From an uncultured Eubacteriales bacterium (GTDB lineage Bacteria; Bacillota; Clostridia; Christensenellales; Aristaeellaceae): a DNA stretch of 64,000 bases. Each line of letters begins with the position of its first letter. Position 1 is the first letter of the stretch. Both the position numbers and the translations under genes were made by a program. Shown here one piece after another: positions 1 to 8,930 of the stretch. The stretch spans positions 122,173-186,172 of the forward strand of contig CADAQZ010000005.1 in NCBI GenBank assembly GCA_902790175.1, read 5' to 3'. Below the pieces are notes generated by a model, which ran no database searches, had not been told where the DNA came from, and was given only the letters and a program-made list of their open reading frames with translations.

Positions 1-564
1 CGCGCCGGGCGTGGCCCGCAGGCTGACCGACCACGCGCCGTCCGCGCCGTGGCAATAGGACTCGTCGGCGTTCATCGCCGGGGGCTCGACGCTGTCCAGG
101 AGGTTCTGCGCGGCGTCAAACAGGTAGAGCGTCACGCCGCCCGACGACGGCAGGCTGTACGGGGCGTGCTGCGCGCCGGTGAGGCTGGCCTTGTCGCGCC
201 CATCGGCGTACACCAGCGCGAACTCGCCCGCGCCCAGCGCGATGTCCGGGAACACGAATTCCTTGTTCGGCTTGTCGCCGCGCGCCAGGCCCACGCCGTG
301 CAGCGAGACCGGCTGCGCGCCGGTGTTTTCGATCTCGATCCACGCCGGGGTCCCGCCGCTGTCCGTCGACAGCGTGAACACGTTGTTGTTCTGCACCTCG
401 CTGATGCGCAGCGCCGCCGTCGCATCGGACGTCACGGCGTTCAGCCTGCCCAGTCCGCTGCGGTCCAGCAGCAGCCCCACGCCCAGCGCCAAGACGCCCA
501 CCAGCGCCACCGGCCACAGCTGGTTCGCGCGGGATCTCGATTTCGCCCTTCCTGTCTTTGCCAT
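1..564 (-). CDS. Lamin-tail-domain (LTD) protein, N-terminal part, runs off window
   Basis: The frame opens at an ATG at 564 and stays open to base 1, so 188 codons are visible and the C-terminus lies outside. Residues about 15-32 form one hydrophobic segment (PVALVGVLALGVGLLL), which looks like a membrane anchor or signal sequence. From about residue 45 the sequence has the LTD pattern: RISEVQNNN, then WIEIENTG, a strand with GEFALVYADG, and near the visible end WSVSLRATPGA, which matches the usual family ending ATPGAPN. LTD domains in Firmicutes are extracytoplasmic and are often joined to CotH-like or nuclease domains, but nothing downstream can be seen here. It follows addA on the same strand after 65 bp. 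The domain call is good; the overall function is unknown. Confidence 0.75.
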   Translation of the reverse strand, partial: MAKTGRAKSRSRANQLWPVALVGVLALGVGLLLDRSGLGRLNAVTSDATAALRISEVQNNNVFTLSTDSGGTPAWIEIENTGAQPVSLHGVGLARGDKPNKEFVFPDIALGAGEFALVYADGRDKASLTGAQHAPYSLPSSGGVTLYLFDAAQNLLDSVEPPAMNADESYCHGADGAWSVSLRATPGA

Positions 565-629
565 CGCTCGTTCCCTCTGTTCGGTCTATAGTAAGGATTT
601 CGTTTGTATCTGAACTGCGGCGTCAGCCG

Positions 630-3600
630 CTACACCTCCAGCGTTCCCCCGCTCGAAAGCAGGCACAGCAGGCGCTGCTTCACCTTCATGCCGGTGACGC
701 GCTCGAGCGCGAGGGCGTAGACGCCAAGCTGCCGCGCGTAGTGCGCGCGCAGGGCGTCCATGTCGTCGGTGCGATCGGTCTTGTAGTCCAGCAGCACCCA
801 CGCGCCGTTCTCGACGAAGCAGCAGTCGATCGTGCCCTGCACCAGCAGGTCGCCGCCGCCGAAGCGCTCGGCTTCCTCGGGCGTGAGGGCGTTCTCGGCG
901 GGCAGCTTGGCGTTGAAGGGCCACTCGCGATGGACCTCCTTCGCGCCGCGCAGGCGAAGCCCCACGTCGCTCTCCAAAAACCGCGCAAGCCGCGCCGCGT
1001 CCACCGCCTCGCGCTGCCCGTCCATCAGCAGCCTGCGGTCGGCGCAGTCGTCCAGCTGCCGCGCCACAGCCGCCTTGAGTTCCCGCCCTGTAAGCCCCGC
1101 AAGGGCGTCCAGGTCCAGCAGCTGCATGCAGCGGTGGTACGCCGTGCCGCGCTCCGCGCCGGTCATGCGCCGCGCGTCCTCCGATAAAAATGCCGGTCGC
1201 TCCATCAGCGCGGGCAGCTCCTCCGGCCCCTCCAGCTCCCGAAGCAGCCCAGAGGCCGTCAGCTTCAGGGGCTTTTTCGCGTCCAGCGGGTTGGGATAGC
1301 GCCAGGAGAGCTGCGCGTCCAGCCGCGCGTCGGCGTACTTGGCGGGGTCCGCCATGATGTCGTCAAACAGCCGCCGCGCCGCGCTCTCGCCCTCCAGCGC
1401 GTCCGCGCGGATCTTCCCTGCCGGGATGATCTCCAAATCGGCGCGCGTGGGCAGGCCCTCGCGCTCGGCGGCACAGCGGGCCGACAGGATCAGGTCCAGG
1501 TGGCTCTGGGACGCGAACGGCGCGGCGGCCAGCGCCTGCCAGCGCTTCATCGCGCGCTCCGCACCCTTGACCGTGCCCACGAGCACCAGCTTCTCCTTCG
1601 CGCGGGTCAGCATCACGTAGAGTATGCGCATCTCCTCGGCGGCGTCCTCGCGCCGCTGGCGCGCCATGATGGCCGCCTGCGGCAGCGACAGCCTGCGGGT
1701 GCGCAGGTCCGGGTCGAAGTAGCTCATGCCCACGCCCAGCTCCCGGTGCGTCACCAGCGGGGCGTTGCTCTTCTCGATGCGGTACCTGCGCGCCAGCTGC
1801 GCCCCGAACACCACGCGGAACTCCAGCCCCTTGCTCTTGTGCACGGACATCATCCGCACCACGTCGTCGTTCTCGCCCAGCAGGTGCGCGACGTCGCCGT
1901 CGCCCTTCTGGCGCATGTGCTCGGTGTACTGTAAAAAGCGGGTCAGCGAGCCGGAGAACGCGCCGTCAAAGCCCGCGGCGCTGGACACGAACTGGTCCAA
2001 ATTGGCCTGCCGCTGCGCGCCGCCGGGCAGGGCCCCGGCGTAGGTGTAGAAGCCGCTTTCGTCCAAAATCAGCCGCACGAGGTCGCCCAGGCTCAGGCTT
2101 CCGGCCTTCAGCCGCCAGAGCGCCAGCTGGTCAAAGAACGCGCGCAGCCGCCTCGCGAGGTCGTCGTCCGCCTCGTCGGCGTACCTGGCCGCGGCGTCCA
2201 CATAGGCCCCGTCCCGGCATTGGATGCGGATCTGCGCCAGCTCATCGGCCGTCAGGCCCACCGCCGGGGAGCGCAGCATCGCGATCAGCTCCAGGTCGCT
2301 GCGCGCGTTCGCCACCAGCCGCAGCATCGACAGCGTCCAGCTGATCTCCACCGACTCAAAGTAGCCCGTCTGGCCGTCGGCGTAGGCGGGGATGCCCTGC
2401 GATAGCAGCACCGGCGTCATCGCCGTGAAGGCCGCGGCCCGGCTGCGCGTGAGGATGGCGAAGTCGCGGTAGCGCAGGGTCGCGTCCGCCGCCATCATCC
2501 TCCTGATCTCCGCAGCGATCAGCGCGCCCTCGCGCTCCATGGCCTGCATCCGCGCGATCTCCGCCTCGGCGTTATCCGCGCCGTCCCCGGCCTCGGCGTC
2601 CGCGTCGATCAGCTTGATGGACACGTCCGGCGCGTCGCCCTCCGGCGCATCCGCATCGCCCGGGTTCAGCCGCGCCAGGGCGTCGTAGGCGATCTCCGAA
2701 GGCCCGCCGGTCATACAGCGCTCAAACACGAGGTTCACGAAGTCCAGTATCCCCCGGCGAGATCGGAAGTTGCGCGTCAGCGGCAGAAGCGCGCCGCCCT
2801 CGCCCCGCCCGTAGGCCGCGTACTTCTCCAGGAACAGGCGCGGCTCGGCCAGCCGGAAGCGGTAGATGGACTGCTTCACGTCGCCGACCATGAACAGGTT
2901 GTCGCCCCGGCACAGCGCGCGCACCAGCGCCTCCTGCATGTCGGAGGTGTCCTGGTACTCGTCCACGAAGACGTAGTCGAAGCGCTCGCGCATCGTCCGG
3001 GCGACGTCCGGCTTTTGCAGCGCGCACAGCGTGCGGCGCTCCAGGTCGGAATAGGTCAGGCCGGACTGCTCCGCCTTGCCCGCCTCGTAGAGCTGAGACG
3101 CCCGCCGCGCGATATTGGCCAGCGTCTCGATCTGCCCGCCCAGCTTTCGCGCGTCCTCGCGGGCCACGTCCAGGCGCAGCTGGACGATGGCGGGCTTGGC
3201 CAGCGCGTCCTTTGCGGCGGCGCGCAGCTGCTTGACCGCCTCCAGCGCGTCCTCGTCCACCGCCGAATCCCGGCGTCCGCCCGTGGCGTGGGCGGCCTTG
3301 AAGCCGGACAGCGCGCGGTAGAGCGCGTCGTAGCCCTCGAGCGCGAGCATCTCCTCCAGCGCCGCGACGTCCTTTGCGATAGCTGAAGAATAGTTCGCGG
3401 GGCAGCCGGGCATCGACAGCGCCTGCTTCAGGTGCACCAGCGCCGTGCGCACGGCGCGGCGGGCATCCTCGATCAGCTCCTCCTGCCAGCGGCCCAGCGC
3501 CGCGTCGTCCACGCGCGCGGCGTCCGCGAGCCACGCCTCGGGGTCGGGCCGGTCCTGCATGCTCTCCAGCAGCAGCTCCGCCGCCGCCCGCACGCCCGCG

Positions 3601-4076
3601 GGGCCGCGGCCGTAGTCCAGCGCCAGCAGCGCCTCGCCGCCGGCCTCGTAGGCCTCCTCCAGCGCCTGGGTCATCGCCTCGTCCAGCAGGCGGGCGTTCA
3701 CGGCGTCGTCCAGCACGCGAAACGCCGGGTCGACCCCGGCGGATTCAAAGTTCACGCGCAAAAACTCCGCGCAGAAGGCATGGAGCGTGGAGATGGACGC
3801 CCGGTCCAGCTTCAGCAGCTGGTCGCGGCAGCGCGCGTCGCCCGCGGCGGCGCGCTCGCCCAGCTGGCGCGACAGCTTCGCGCGCATGTCCGAGGCGGCC
3901 GCGCGCGTGAACGTGACCACCAGCATGCGGTCCAGGTCCGCGCCCTCGTTCGCCACCAGCCGCAGCACGCGCTCCACCAGCACGGTGGTCTTGCCGGAGC
4001 CCGCCGCCGCGCTGAGCAGTATATTGCCGCCGCGTGCCTCGATGGCGCGGAGCTGTTCGTTGGTCCAGGTCGGCAT
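630..4076 (-). CDS. addA: ATP-dependent helicase/nuclease subunit A
   Basis: This is the UvrD-type helicase and nuclease subunit of the AddAB (RecBCD-like) complex, which resects double-strand breaks for recombination. The Walker A motif AAAGSGKTT is at residues 23-31, the helicase Walker B and box VFVDEYQDTSD follow near residue 370, QSIYRFRLAEP is motif III/IV-like, and VHKSKGLEF is the late helicase motif. The RecB-type nuclease signature WVLLDYKTD is near residue 1100. The length of 1148 aa is slightly below the roughly 1230 aa usual for the family. The addB partner normally lies just upstream but uppP occupies that place here, so addB must be elsewhere. The gene begins 10 bp after uppP ends, suggesting co-transcription. 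Confidence 0.95.
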   Translation of the reverse strand: MPTWTNEQLRAIEARGGNILLSAAAGSGKTTVLVERVLRLVANEGADLDRMLVVTFTRAAASDMRAKLSRQLGERAAAGDARCRDQLLKLDRASISTLHAFCAEFLRVNFESAGVDPAFRVLDDAVNARLLDEAMTQALEEAYEAGGEALLALDYGRGPAGVRAAAELLLESMQDRPDPEAWLADAARVDDAALGRWQEELIEDARRAVRTALVHLKQALSMPGCPANYSSAIAKDVAALEEMLALEGYDALYRALSGFKAAHATGGRRDSAVDEDALEAVKQLRAAAKDALAKPAIVQLRLDVAREDARKLGGQIETLANIARRASQLYEAGKAEQSGLTYSDLERRTLCALQKPDVARTMRERFDYVFVDEYQDTSDMQEALVRALCRGDNLFMVGDVKQSIYRFRLAEPRLFLEKYAAYGRGEGGALLPLTRNFRSRRGILDFVNLVFERCMTGGPSEIAYDALARLNPGDADAPEGDAPDVSIKLIDADAEAGDGADNAEAEIARMQAMEREGALIAAEIRRMMAADATLRYRDFAILTRSRAAAFTAMTPVLLSQGIPAYADGQTGYFESVEISWTLSMLRLVANARSDLELIAMLRSPAVGLTADELAQIRIQCRDGAYVDAAARYADEADDDLARRLRAFFDQLALWRLKAGSLSLGDLVRLILDESGFYTYAGALPGGAQRQANLDQFVSSAAGFDGAFSGSLTRFLQYTEHMRQKGDGDVAHLLGENDDVVRMMSVHKSKGLEFRVVFGAQLARRYRIEKSNAPLVTHRELGVGMSYFDPDLRTRRLSLPQAAIMARQRREDAAEEMRILYVMLTRAKEKLVLVGTVKGAERAMKRWQALAAAPFASQSHLDLILSARCAAEREGLPTRADLEIIPAGKIRADALEGESAARRLFDDIMADPAKYADARLDAQLSWRYPNPLDAKKPLKLTASGLLRELEGPEELPALMERPAFLSEDARRMTGAERGTAYHRCMQLLDLDALAGLTGRELKAAVARQLDDCADRRLLMDGQREAVDAARLARFLESDVGLRLRGAKEVHREWPFNAKLPAENALTPEEAERFGGGDLLVQGTIDCCFVENGAWVLLDYKTDRTDDMDALRAHYARQLGVYALALERVTGMKVKQRLLCLLSSGGTLEV

Positions 4077-4085
4077 ACGGCCTCC

Positions 4086-4949
4086 TTATCCCCGCATCCT
4101 CAGCGTAAAGAACACCAGCACCACGATGCCCAGCGCGATGCGATACCAGCCGAAGGACTTGAAATCGTGCTTCTTGATGTAGTCGATCAGCCGTCGAACC
4201 ACCACCGCCGAGACGAGGTAGGCCGTCAGCATGCCCACGGCCAGCAGCACGAACTCGCCCCGCGTGATCAGCGCGTCGTACTTCACCAGCTTCAACAGGC
4301 TCGCGCCGAACATCACCGGGATGGCGAGGTAGAACGTGAACTCCACCGCCACGGCGCGGGAGACGCCCAGCATCAGCGCGCCGACGATCGTGGCCCCGGA
4401 GCGGGACGTGCCGGGAAATATGGCGGCCAGCAGCTGGAACAGGCCGATCAGCGCCACGGTGCGCGCGTCCAGCGCGTCCAGGCTGCGGATGGCGGGGCGA
4501 TGGCCCGCGCGCAGATTCTCCACCAGTATGAACGCCACGCCGAACACGATCAGCGCCACGCTCACGCACACGTAGTTGTGAAACAGCCGGTCGAACACGT
4601 CGTCAAACAAGAGGCCCACCATCGCCGCGGGCACGCAGGCCAGCGCGATCTTCAGCCACAGCCGGATCTTGTCCATCTTCACCCACGCCAGCGGGCCGCT
4701 GCGCGCGGCGGGCTCGGGGTTGTTCCGGCGGCCGAACGGCCAGATCCTGTCCCAGAACACCGCCAGCACAGCCATGATCGCGCCCAGCTGGATGACCACC
4801 TCGTACAGGCCGTAAAACTGCTCCGACACGTTCAGCGGCATGATCTCGTTCAGGATCAGCATGTGGCCGGTGCTGGACACGGGCAGCCACTCCGCCACGC
4901 CCTCCACCACGCCGAACAGCGCGGCCTTCAATATCTCGATGATGTTCAT
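4086..4949 (-). CDS. uppP: Undecaprenyl-diphosphatase
   Basis: This integral membrane enzyme dephosphorylates undecaprenyl diphosphate to recycle the lipid carrier for peptidoglycan and polysaccharides, and gives bacitracin tolerance. Both BacA/UppP signatures are present: EGVAEWLPVSSTGH near the N-terminus and PGTSRSGATI in the second half, with about seven hydrophobic segments. I chose the ATG at 4949 (protein MNIIEIL, 287 aa), which is preceded by GGAGGGGGA; an in-frame TTG at 4976 gives nine further residues with no homology. Its position downstream of lipid-linked sugar genes fits its role in carrier recycling. Confidence 0.95.
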   Translation of the reverse strand: MNIIEILKAALFGVVEGVAEWLPVSSTGHMLILNEIMPLNVSEQFYGLYEVVIQLGAIMAVLAVFWDRIWPFGRRNNPEPAARSGPLAWVKMDKIRLWLKIALACVPAAMVGLLFDDVFDRLFHNYVCVSVALIVFGVAFILVENLRAGHRPAIRSLDALDARTVALIGLFQLLAAIFPGTSRSGATIVGALMLGVSRAVAVEFTFYLAIPVMFGASLLKLVKYDALITRGEFVLLAVGMLTAYLVSAVVVRRLIDYIKKHDFKSFGWYRIALGIVVLVFFTLRMRG

Positions 4950-5021
4950 GGGCGGTTCCCCCTCCGTTTCGCACAAGCATAAGACAGGTTATTCGCGGGA
5001 TTGGCAGTTCATCACGGGCGG

Positions 5022-5873
5022 TCAATATGCGCTCAGCTTCTCAAATTCCTTCCCGTGCTCGTACTCGTAGATCTTCGCGTCCACCACGAAGCGATACCAG
5101 AACGAGGAGAGCACGTGGTAGATGAAGCCCTCCTTGCCGTCCAGGAAGCCGCCGCGCAGGAAGTAGTTGAAATTGAACCACAGCAGCGCCCGCAAAAACT
5201 TCGGAAATTTGTAGTACACGCCGTACTTCTTCTTGCGCTTGCCCTCGATCCGCGCGTCGTTCACGCTGGCGTCCTTCCTGCCCCGCTTCCAGTCCATGTA
5301 GTCCATGGCCTCGCGGGTGGCGTACCAGTTGTAGCGGCCGATGAAGTTGTCCAGGTCCTTGAAATCGTAGTGCAGAAAGCGGTTCTTGAGCGCGATGCTC
5401 TCGCCGCGGGAGAGGATCGTGTGCGCGTCGCGGCGGCGGTCCTCGATGCGGCCGATGCCCCTCTTGAACACCATCAGCTTGCGCTTCTTGCTGCCGTGCG
5501 TCAGCGCGCGGCCCAGGAAGAAGTAGGTGGCTTCCAGCGTAAAGCCGTTCACGTCGTCGGCGTCGTGCCGCGCCATTTCGCGCTCGATCTCCGCGCACAG
5601 CTCGGGCGGGAACTGCTCGTCGGCATCGATGCGGATGACCCACTTCGTGTCGATCTTGCCGTTGTCCAGGCCCCAGTTGAACTGGCGGGCGTAGTATTCA
5701 AACTCGTGGTAGAGCACCTGGGCCCCGCAGGCCTCGGCCAGCGCGACGGTTGTGTCGGTGCTGCCGCAGTCCACCACCACCATCCGGCGGCACAGCCCGC
5801 GGATCGAGTTCAGGCAGCGCTCGATGTTCTTCTCCTCGTTCTTCGTCAGCACGATGGCGGTGACATCAGCCAT
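5022..5873 (-). CDS. Glycosyltransferase family 2
   Basis: This is a GT-A glycosyltransferase of family 2, probably adding a sugar to a lipid-linked glycan or lipid acceptor at the cytoplasmic face. The N-terminus TAIVLTKNEEKNIERCL is the nucleotide-binding strand and helix, VVDCGSTDTT follows, and RIDADEQ carries the DXD-like metal site near residue 85. The C-terminal half is basic and aromatic and resembles the WaaE/KdtX subgroup. It has no clear membrane segments, unlike processive family 2 enzymes. It lies between the epimerase/ATP-grasp gene and uppP, all on the same strand. The sugar donor and acceptor cannot be told from sequence. Confidence 0.85.
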   Translation of the reverse strand: MADVTAIVLTKNEEKNIERCLNSIRGLCRRMVVVDCGSTDTTVALAEACGAQVLYHEFEYYARQFNWGLDNGKIDTKWVIRIDADEQFPPELCAEIEREMARHDADDVNGFTLEATYFFLGRALTHGSKKRKLMVFKRGIGRIEDRRRDAHTILSRGESIALKNRFLHYDFKDLDNFIGRYNWYATREAMDYMDWKRGRKDASVNDARIEGKRKKKYGVYYKFPKFLRALLWFNFNYFLRGGFLDGKEGFIYHVLSSFWYRFVVDAKIYEYEHGKEFEKLSAY

Positions 5874-5904
5874 ACATAACGTCCTCTCATTTCAATATCC
5901 AGTC

Positions 5905-6012
5905 CAGAGAGTTTAGAGTTCAGAGTTTAGAGTTTAGCGAATAGCCAGCACACTCTTATCTCCACTCTTCACTCTTCACTCTTCACTCTTCACTCTCCAC
6001 TCTCAACTCTCA
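5905..6012. repeat. Heptamer repeat block with opposed purine and pyrimidine arms
   Basis: The 136-bp gap holds a purine-rich arm of AGAGTTTAGAGTTCAGAG type at about 5909-5938, then a pyrimidine-rich arm of repeated CACTCTT units at about 5950-6010. The two arms could pair imperfectly as a hairpin. The TGA stop of the upstream epimerase/ATP-grasp gene (6010-6012) lies in the first bases of the repeat. The same unit recurs in other gaps of this window. Confidence 0.8.
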
Positions 6013-8085
6013 TCGTTTCCTCTTCTCCATCTCCGCCTTGCGCTTCCGGAAGCCTTGTATCGTGTACGTGAACCAGGGCCAGGGGTCGCGGGGGTTGAAG
6101 ATCTGGTCGGTGGTGCGGCGGAAGTCGAACCAGCCGGGCTTCGTGTTGAAGCGGTTGGGCGACTGCAAGAACCAGAGCAGGTCCGTATGCATGTAGCGCA
6201 GGCGGACGCCCTCGCGGTAGTCGTCGTAGGCGGTCACGGGCTGGCCCGTGCCCAGCTCCACCACCTGCCGCGCGAAATCCACGCCCGCGGCGAAGCACAC
6301 CTTCACGCTGGCGGTGATGCGCGGGTTGATCTCCATCACGCGGCAGACGCCGTCGCGCGGGTCCTCGATCAGGTCCACGTCGCCATAGCCGCGCCAGCCG
6401 ATGCTCTGAAGCAATCTGATCGAGTCTGCGGCGATGTCGGGCCGCTTCACGCTGGTCGAGCAGCAGGTGCTGCCGCCGTCCACCGGATACCAGCGCGTCT
6501 TGTCGAACACGCACGCGCTCTTCGGCTGGCCGTCGGCGTCCAAAAACACCTCGCACTTGTACTGCGTGCCCGTCTGGGGAACGTAGTCCTGCACCACCAT
6601 CGGGCCAAAGCGCGCCACGGCGCCGTCAAACACCGCGCGCAGCTGCGCCTCGTCGCGGATCACGTGAAAGCCGATGGAGCCGTAGCCCACGCGGGGCTTG
6701 ATGATGAACGGGAACGGCATGCCCGCGGCGAGGATGTCGTCGGCGCAGGTCATGTCGTAGAGCGTGTGCGGGCAGGGCACGCCCGCCGCGTCGCAGGCGC
6801 GCATCGTCTCCTGCTTGTCCGCGGCGCGCCTGAACACCTCCGGCTCGTTCACCGCCGGATACGCCAGCGCGCGCACCTCGTCGATGTGGTCCGAAAGCAG
6901 CGTAGCGGAGAAGTCCGTCATCGGGATCACCACATCGTAGTGGCCCTCCCGGAGCACGTCCATCAGCGCCGCGAACGAGGCGTCCGCGTTCTCGCGGTCC
7001 CAGAAGCGGATCAGCTTCACGTCCGGGTACTTCGAGGCGTAGCCCACGTCCAGCTTGCTGGCGTTATAGGTGGTCAGGTGGCAGCCCAGCGCCTTCAGCG
7101 CAGGCATCAGCGCCATGTTCTGCCGCGCGAAGCCCTCCAGCAACAGCACCCGCACGCCGCGCAGGTCCGCGGGGTCCGGAACGAACGGCTCGCCCCCGCC
7201 GCCTTCGAAGAAGCGCGCCGCCGCGCCGCCCTCAAAGCGATAGGGATTGAGGATCTTGTTCACGTTCAGCCGAAGCCCCGGCGGGCAGAGCTTGGAAAAC
7301 GCCAGCGCGCACTTCCCCATCCAGCGGGGCACATGCAGCGCGATCTTCGCCCGTCCCCAGCGCTTCTCGTCCTTCACCATGCGGCGGGAGTTGAACGGCC
7401 TATCGTCCGTGAAGTTCACGACGCCCCGCGGCGTATTCTCCCGGCCCGCCCACTCGCAGAGGATCGCCTCCACGCGCTCGATGTTCAAAAAGGCGTAGTC
7501 GATGCCCTTCCCCACCACGAAGGCGACCTTCGGGTACTTGAGGTAGTAGCGCTTTCGGATGTCGTGCTGGTCCTCGTCGGTGTAGACCGGCGCGAAGCGC
7601 GCGATGAAGTACGGCGTCTCACCCATCAGCGCTGCGAGCCGACGCTCGGCCTCGCGCTTCGAGCGCGCGTAGCCGCCCACGGGCGCGGGCCGCGTCGCCT
7701 CGGTGATCGGACCGTCCGGGATGCCGTACACGTCCACGGTGCTGGCGAAGAACACGGGGATGCCGCGCTTCGCCGCGCCCTCGAACACGTGCTGGCTCGC
7801 CAGCACATTCAGCATGAAGTAGCGGTTCCAGCTCAGGTCCGCCTCGCCGGTCACGTGCGCCAGCGCGGCCAGGTGGATCACCCGGTCCGCCGGATGCGCG
7901 TCGAACAGCGCCTCGACGGCGATGGGATCGGTCAGGTCGCACGTCGCGTGGGTGTAGTTCGGGTGCGCGAACGCCGCCTTAGCGACGTCCACGCCGATCA
8001 CCCTGTGCCCGCACTCGCACAGCGCCAGCGCCGCGCGGCGGCCCAGCATACCGGAAGCCCCGGTGAGCAGTATCGCGTGCGTCAC
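6010..8085 (-). CDS. NAD-dependent epimerase/dehydratase fused to an ATP-grasp ligase domain
   Basis: The first part (about residues 1-300) is an extended SDR of the nucleotide-sugar epimerase type: LLTGASGMLG binds NAD near the N-terminus, HLAAL and STVDVYG follow, and GYARSKREAE holds the Tyr-x3-Lys pair. The second part (about 315-650) is an ATP-grasp domain with a preATP-grasp fold start VRVLLLEGF, PFIIKPRVGYGS as the ATP-binding lysine strand, and VMEINPRITAS as the metal-binding end. At 691 aa it is about the sum of two ordinary proteins. Translation starts at GTG 8085, overlapping the deacetylase stop by four bases, so coupling is likely. ATP-grasp enzymes join a carboxylate to an amine or thiol, so an amide decoration on a sugar is an inference only. 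Confidence 0.85.
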   Translation of the reverse strand: MTHAILLTGASGMLGRRAALALCECGHRVIGVDVAKAAFAHPNYTHATCDLTDPIAVEALFDAHPADRVIHLAALAHVTGEADLSWNRYFMLNVLASQHVFEGAAKRGIPVFFASTVDVYGIPDGPITEATRPAPVGGYARSKREAERRLAALMGETPYFIARFAPVYTDEDQHDIRKRYYLKYPKVAFVVGKGIDYAFLNIERVEAILCEWAGRENTPRGVVNFTDDRPFNSRRMVKDEKRWGRAKIALHVPRWMGKCALAFSKLCPPGLRLNVNKILNPYRFEGGAAARFFEGGGGEPFVPDPADLRGVRVLLLEGFARQNMALMPALKALGCHLTTYNASKLDVGYASKYPDVKLIRFWDRENADASFAALMDVLREGHYDVVIPMTDFSATLLSDHIDEVRALAYPAVNEPEVFRRAADKQETMRACDAAGVPCPHTLYDMTCADDILAAGMPFPFIIKPRVGYGSIGFHVIRDEAQLRAVFDGAVARFGPMVVQDYVPQTGTQYKCEVFLDADGQPKSACVFDKTRWYPVDGGSTCCSTSVKRPDIAADSIRLLQSIGWRGYGDVDLIEDPRDGVCRVMEINPRITASVKVCFAAGVDFARQVVELGTGQPVTAYDDYREGVRLRYMHTDLLWFLQSPNRFNTKPGWFDFRRTTDQIFNPRDPWPWFTYTIQGFRKRKAEMEKRKR

Positions 8086-8930
8086 GCCAGGCCACGCTCC
8101 CTTCTGTCGTCCTCCAGCGTCGTGAAGCGCGCGCCGCGCTTCTTCAGCCAGCGGATGACCTTTCTCAGCTTCTTCAGGTTCCGCTTCCGGCCCACCAGGC
8201 AGCGAAAGCGCGTCACGCGGCCCAGGCCCTGCGGCAGCGGCAGCGGCATGTCCGTCAGCTCGAACGGATGCGCGTAGATCGTGAAGTTCTCGTGCTTCTT
8301 CGCGTACAGCGAAAGCAGGATTTTGAGCAGCCAGAACGGGAACAGGCGCAGGTAGCCGCCGCCGGAGATGGGGATGGAGTAGCCGAATATCTCCAGCGTC
8401 GGGATCTCGTACTCGGTGAAGTCGCCCTCGCGGTACACCAAATCCTCCGGCTGCTCGAAGCCCGCCAGGTCCAGGTTGCGGTACAGCGGATGCTGCGCGA
8501 AGCGGATCTTGCTGCTGTCATAGGTGAAGCCCAGCGCGCGGATCGCCTCCAGCTTGTCGCGCTCCATCGTGAAGCAGGGCGCGCGATAGCCGGTGACGGG
8601 CGCGCCGGCGGCGGCCTCGATCGTCGCCTTCGCCGCGCGCGTCTCCTCCTCAAACTGCTCCAGATCCTTGTTCGTCAGCAGCTCGTGGTCCAGCCCGTGG
8701 CAGCCCAGCGCGTGGCCCCGGCGCAGGATCTCGCGCAGGATGCCCGCGTTCTCTTTGGCGATCTCCGCCACGCAGAAGAACGTGACCTTCACGCCCTCCT
8801 CGTCCAGCATGTCCAGAAAATCGAAGATCCGGGGCAGCACCCGCACGCCGCTCTCGCGGCAGGGGTAGCCTTTCAGGTAATCGAGGTGATACCATTCCTC
8901 CAGATCGACGGTCAGCCAAGCGTGTTTCAT
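8082..8930 (-). CDS. Polysaccharide deacetylase family protein
   Basis: This is a NodB-fold carbohydrate esterase expected to remove N-acetyl groups from a sugar of a surface polysaccharide. The first motif LTVDLEEW supplies the catalytic and metal aspartates, VTFFCVAEIA is the conserved strand, GHALGCHGLDHE holds the metal histidines, and GYRAPCFTM is the third motif. The overall pattern with EEWYH and the 282-aa length resembles the deacetylases found in PEP-CTERM/exosortase polysaccharide loci, although no exosortase is visible here. It overlaps both neighbours by four bases (ATGA and GTGA), so the three genes form a coupled operon. Confidence 0.88.
   Translation of the reverse strand: MKHAWLTVDLEEWYHLDYLKGYPCRESGVRVLPRIFDFLDMLDEEGVKVTFFCVAEIAKENAGILREILRRGHALGCHGLDHELLTNKDLEQFEEETRAAKATIEAAAGAPVTGYRAPCFTMERDKLEAIRALGFTYDSSKIRFAQHPLYRNLDLAGFEQPEDLVYREGDFTEYEIPTLEIFGYSIPISGGGYLRLFPFWLLKILLSLYAKKHENFTIYAHPFELTDMPLPLPQGLGRVTRFRCLVGRKRNLKKLRKVIRWLKKRGARFTTLEDDRRERGLA

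Noticed and set aside
4950-4976. TTG start for uppP at 4976
   Set aside because: No ribosome site precedes it, while ATG 4949 has GGAGGGGGA in front and a normal family N-terminus.
6055-8277. Open frame of 740 codons on the plus strand
   Set aside because: It is antisense to the epimerase/ATP-grasp gene, with no recognisable domain and Val/His/Arg-rich composition.
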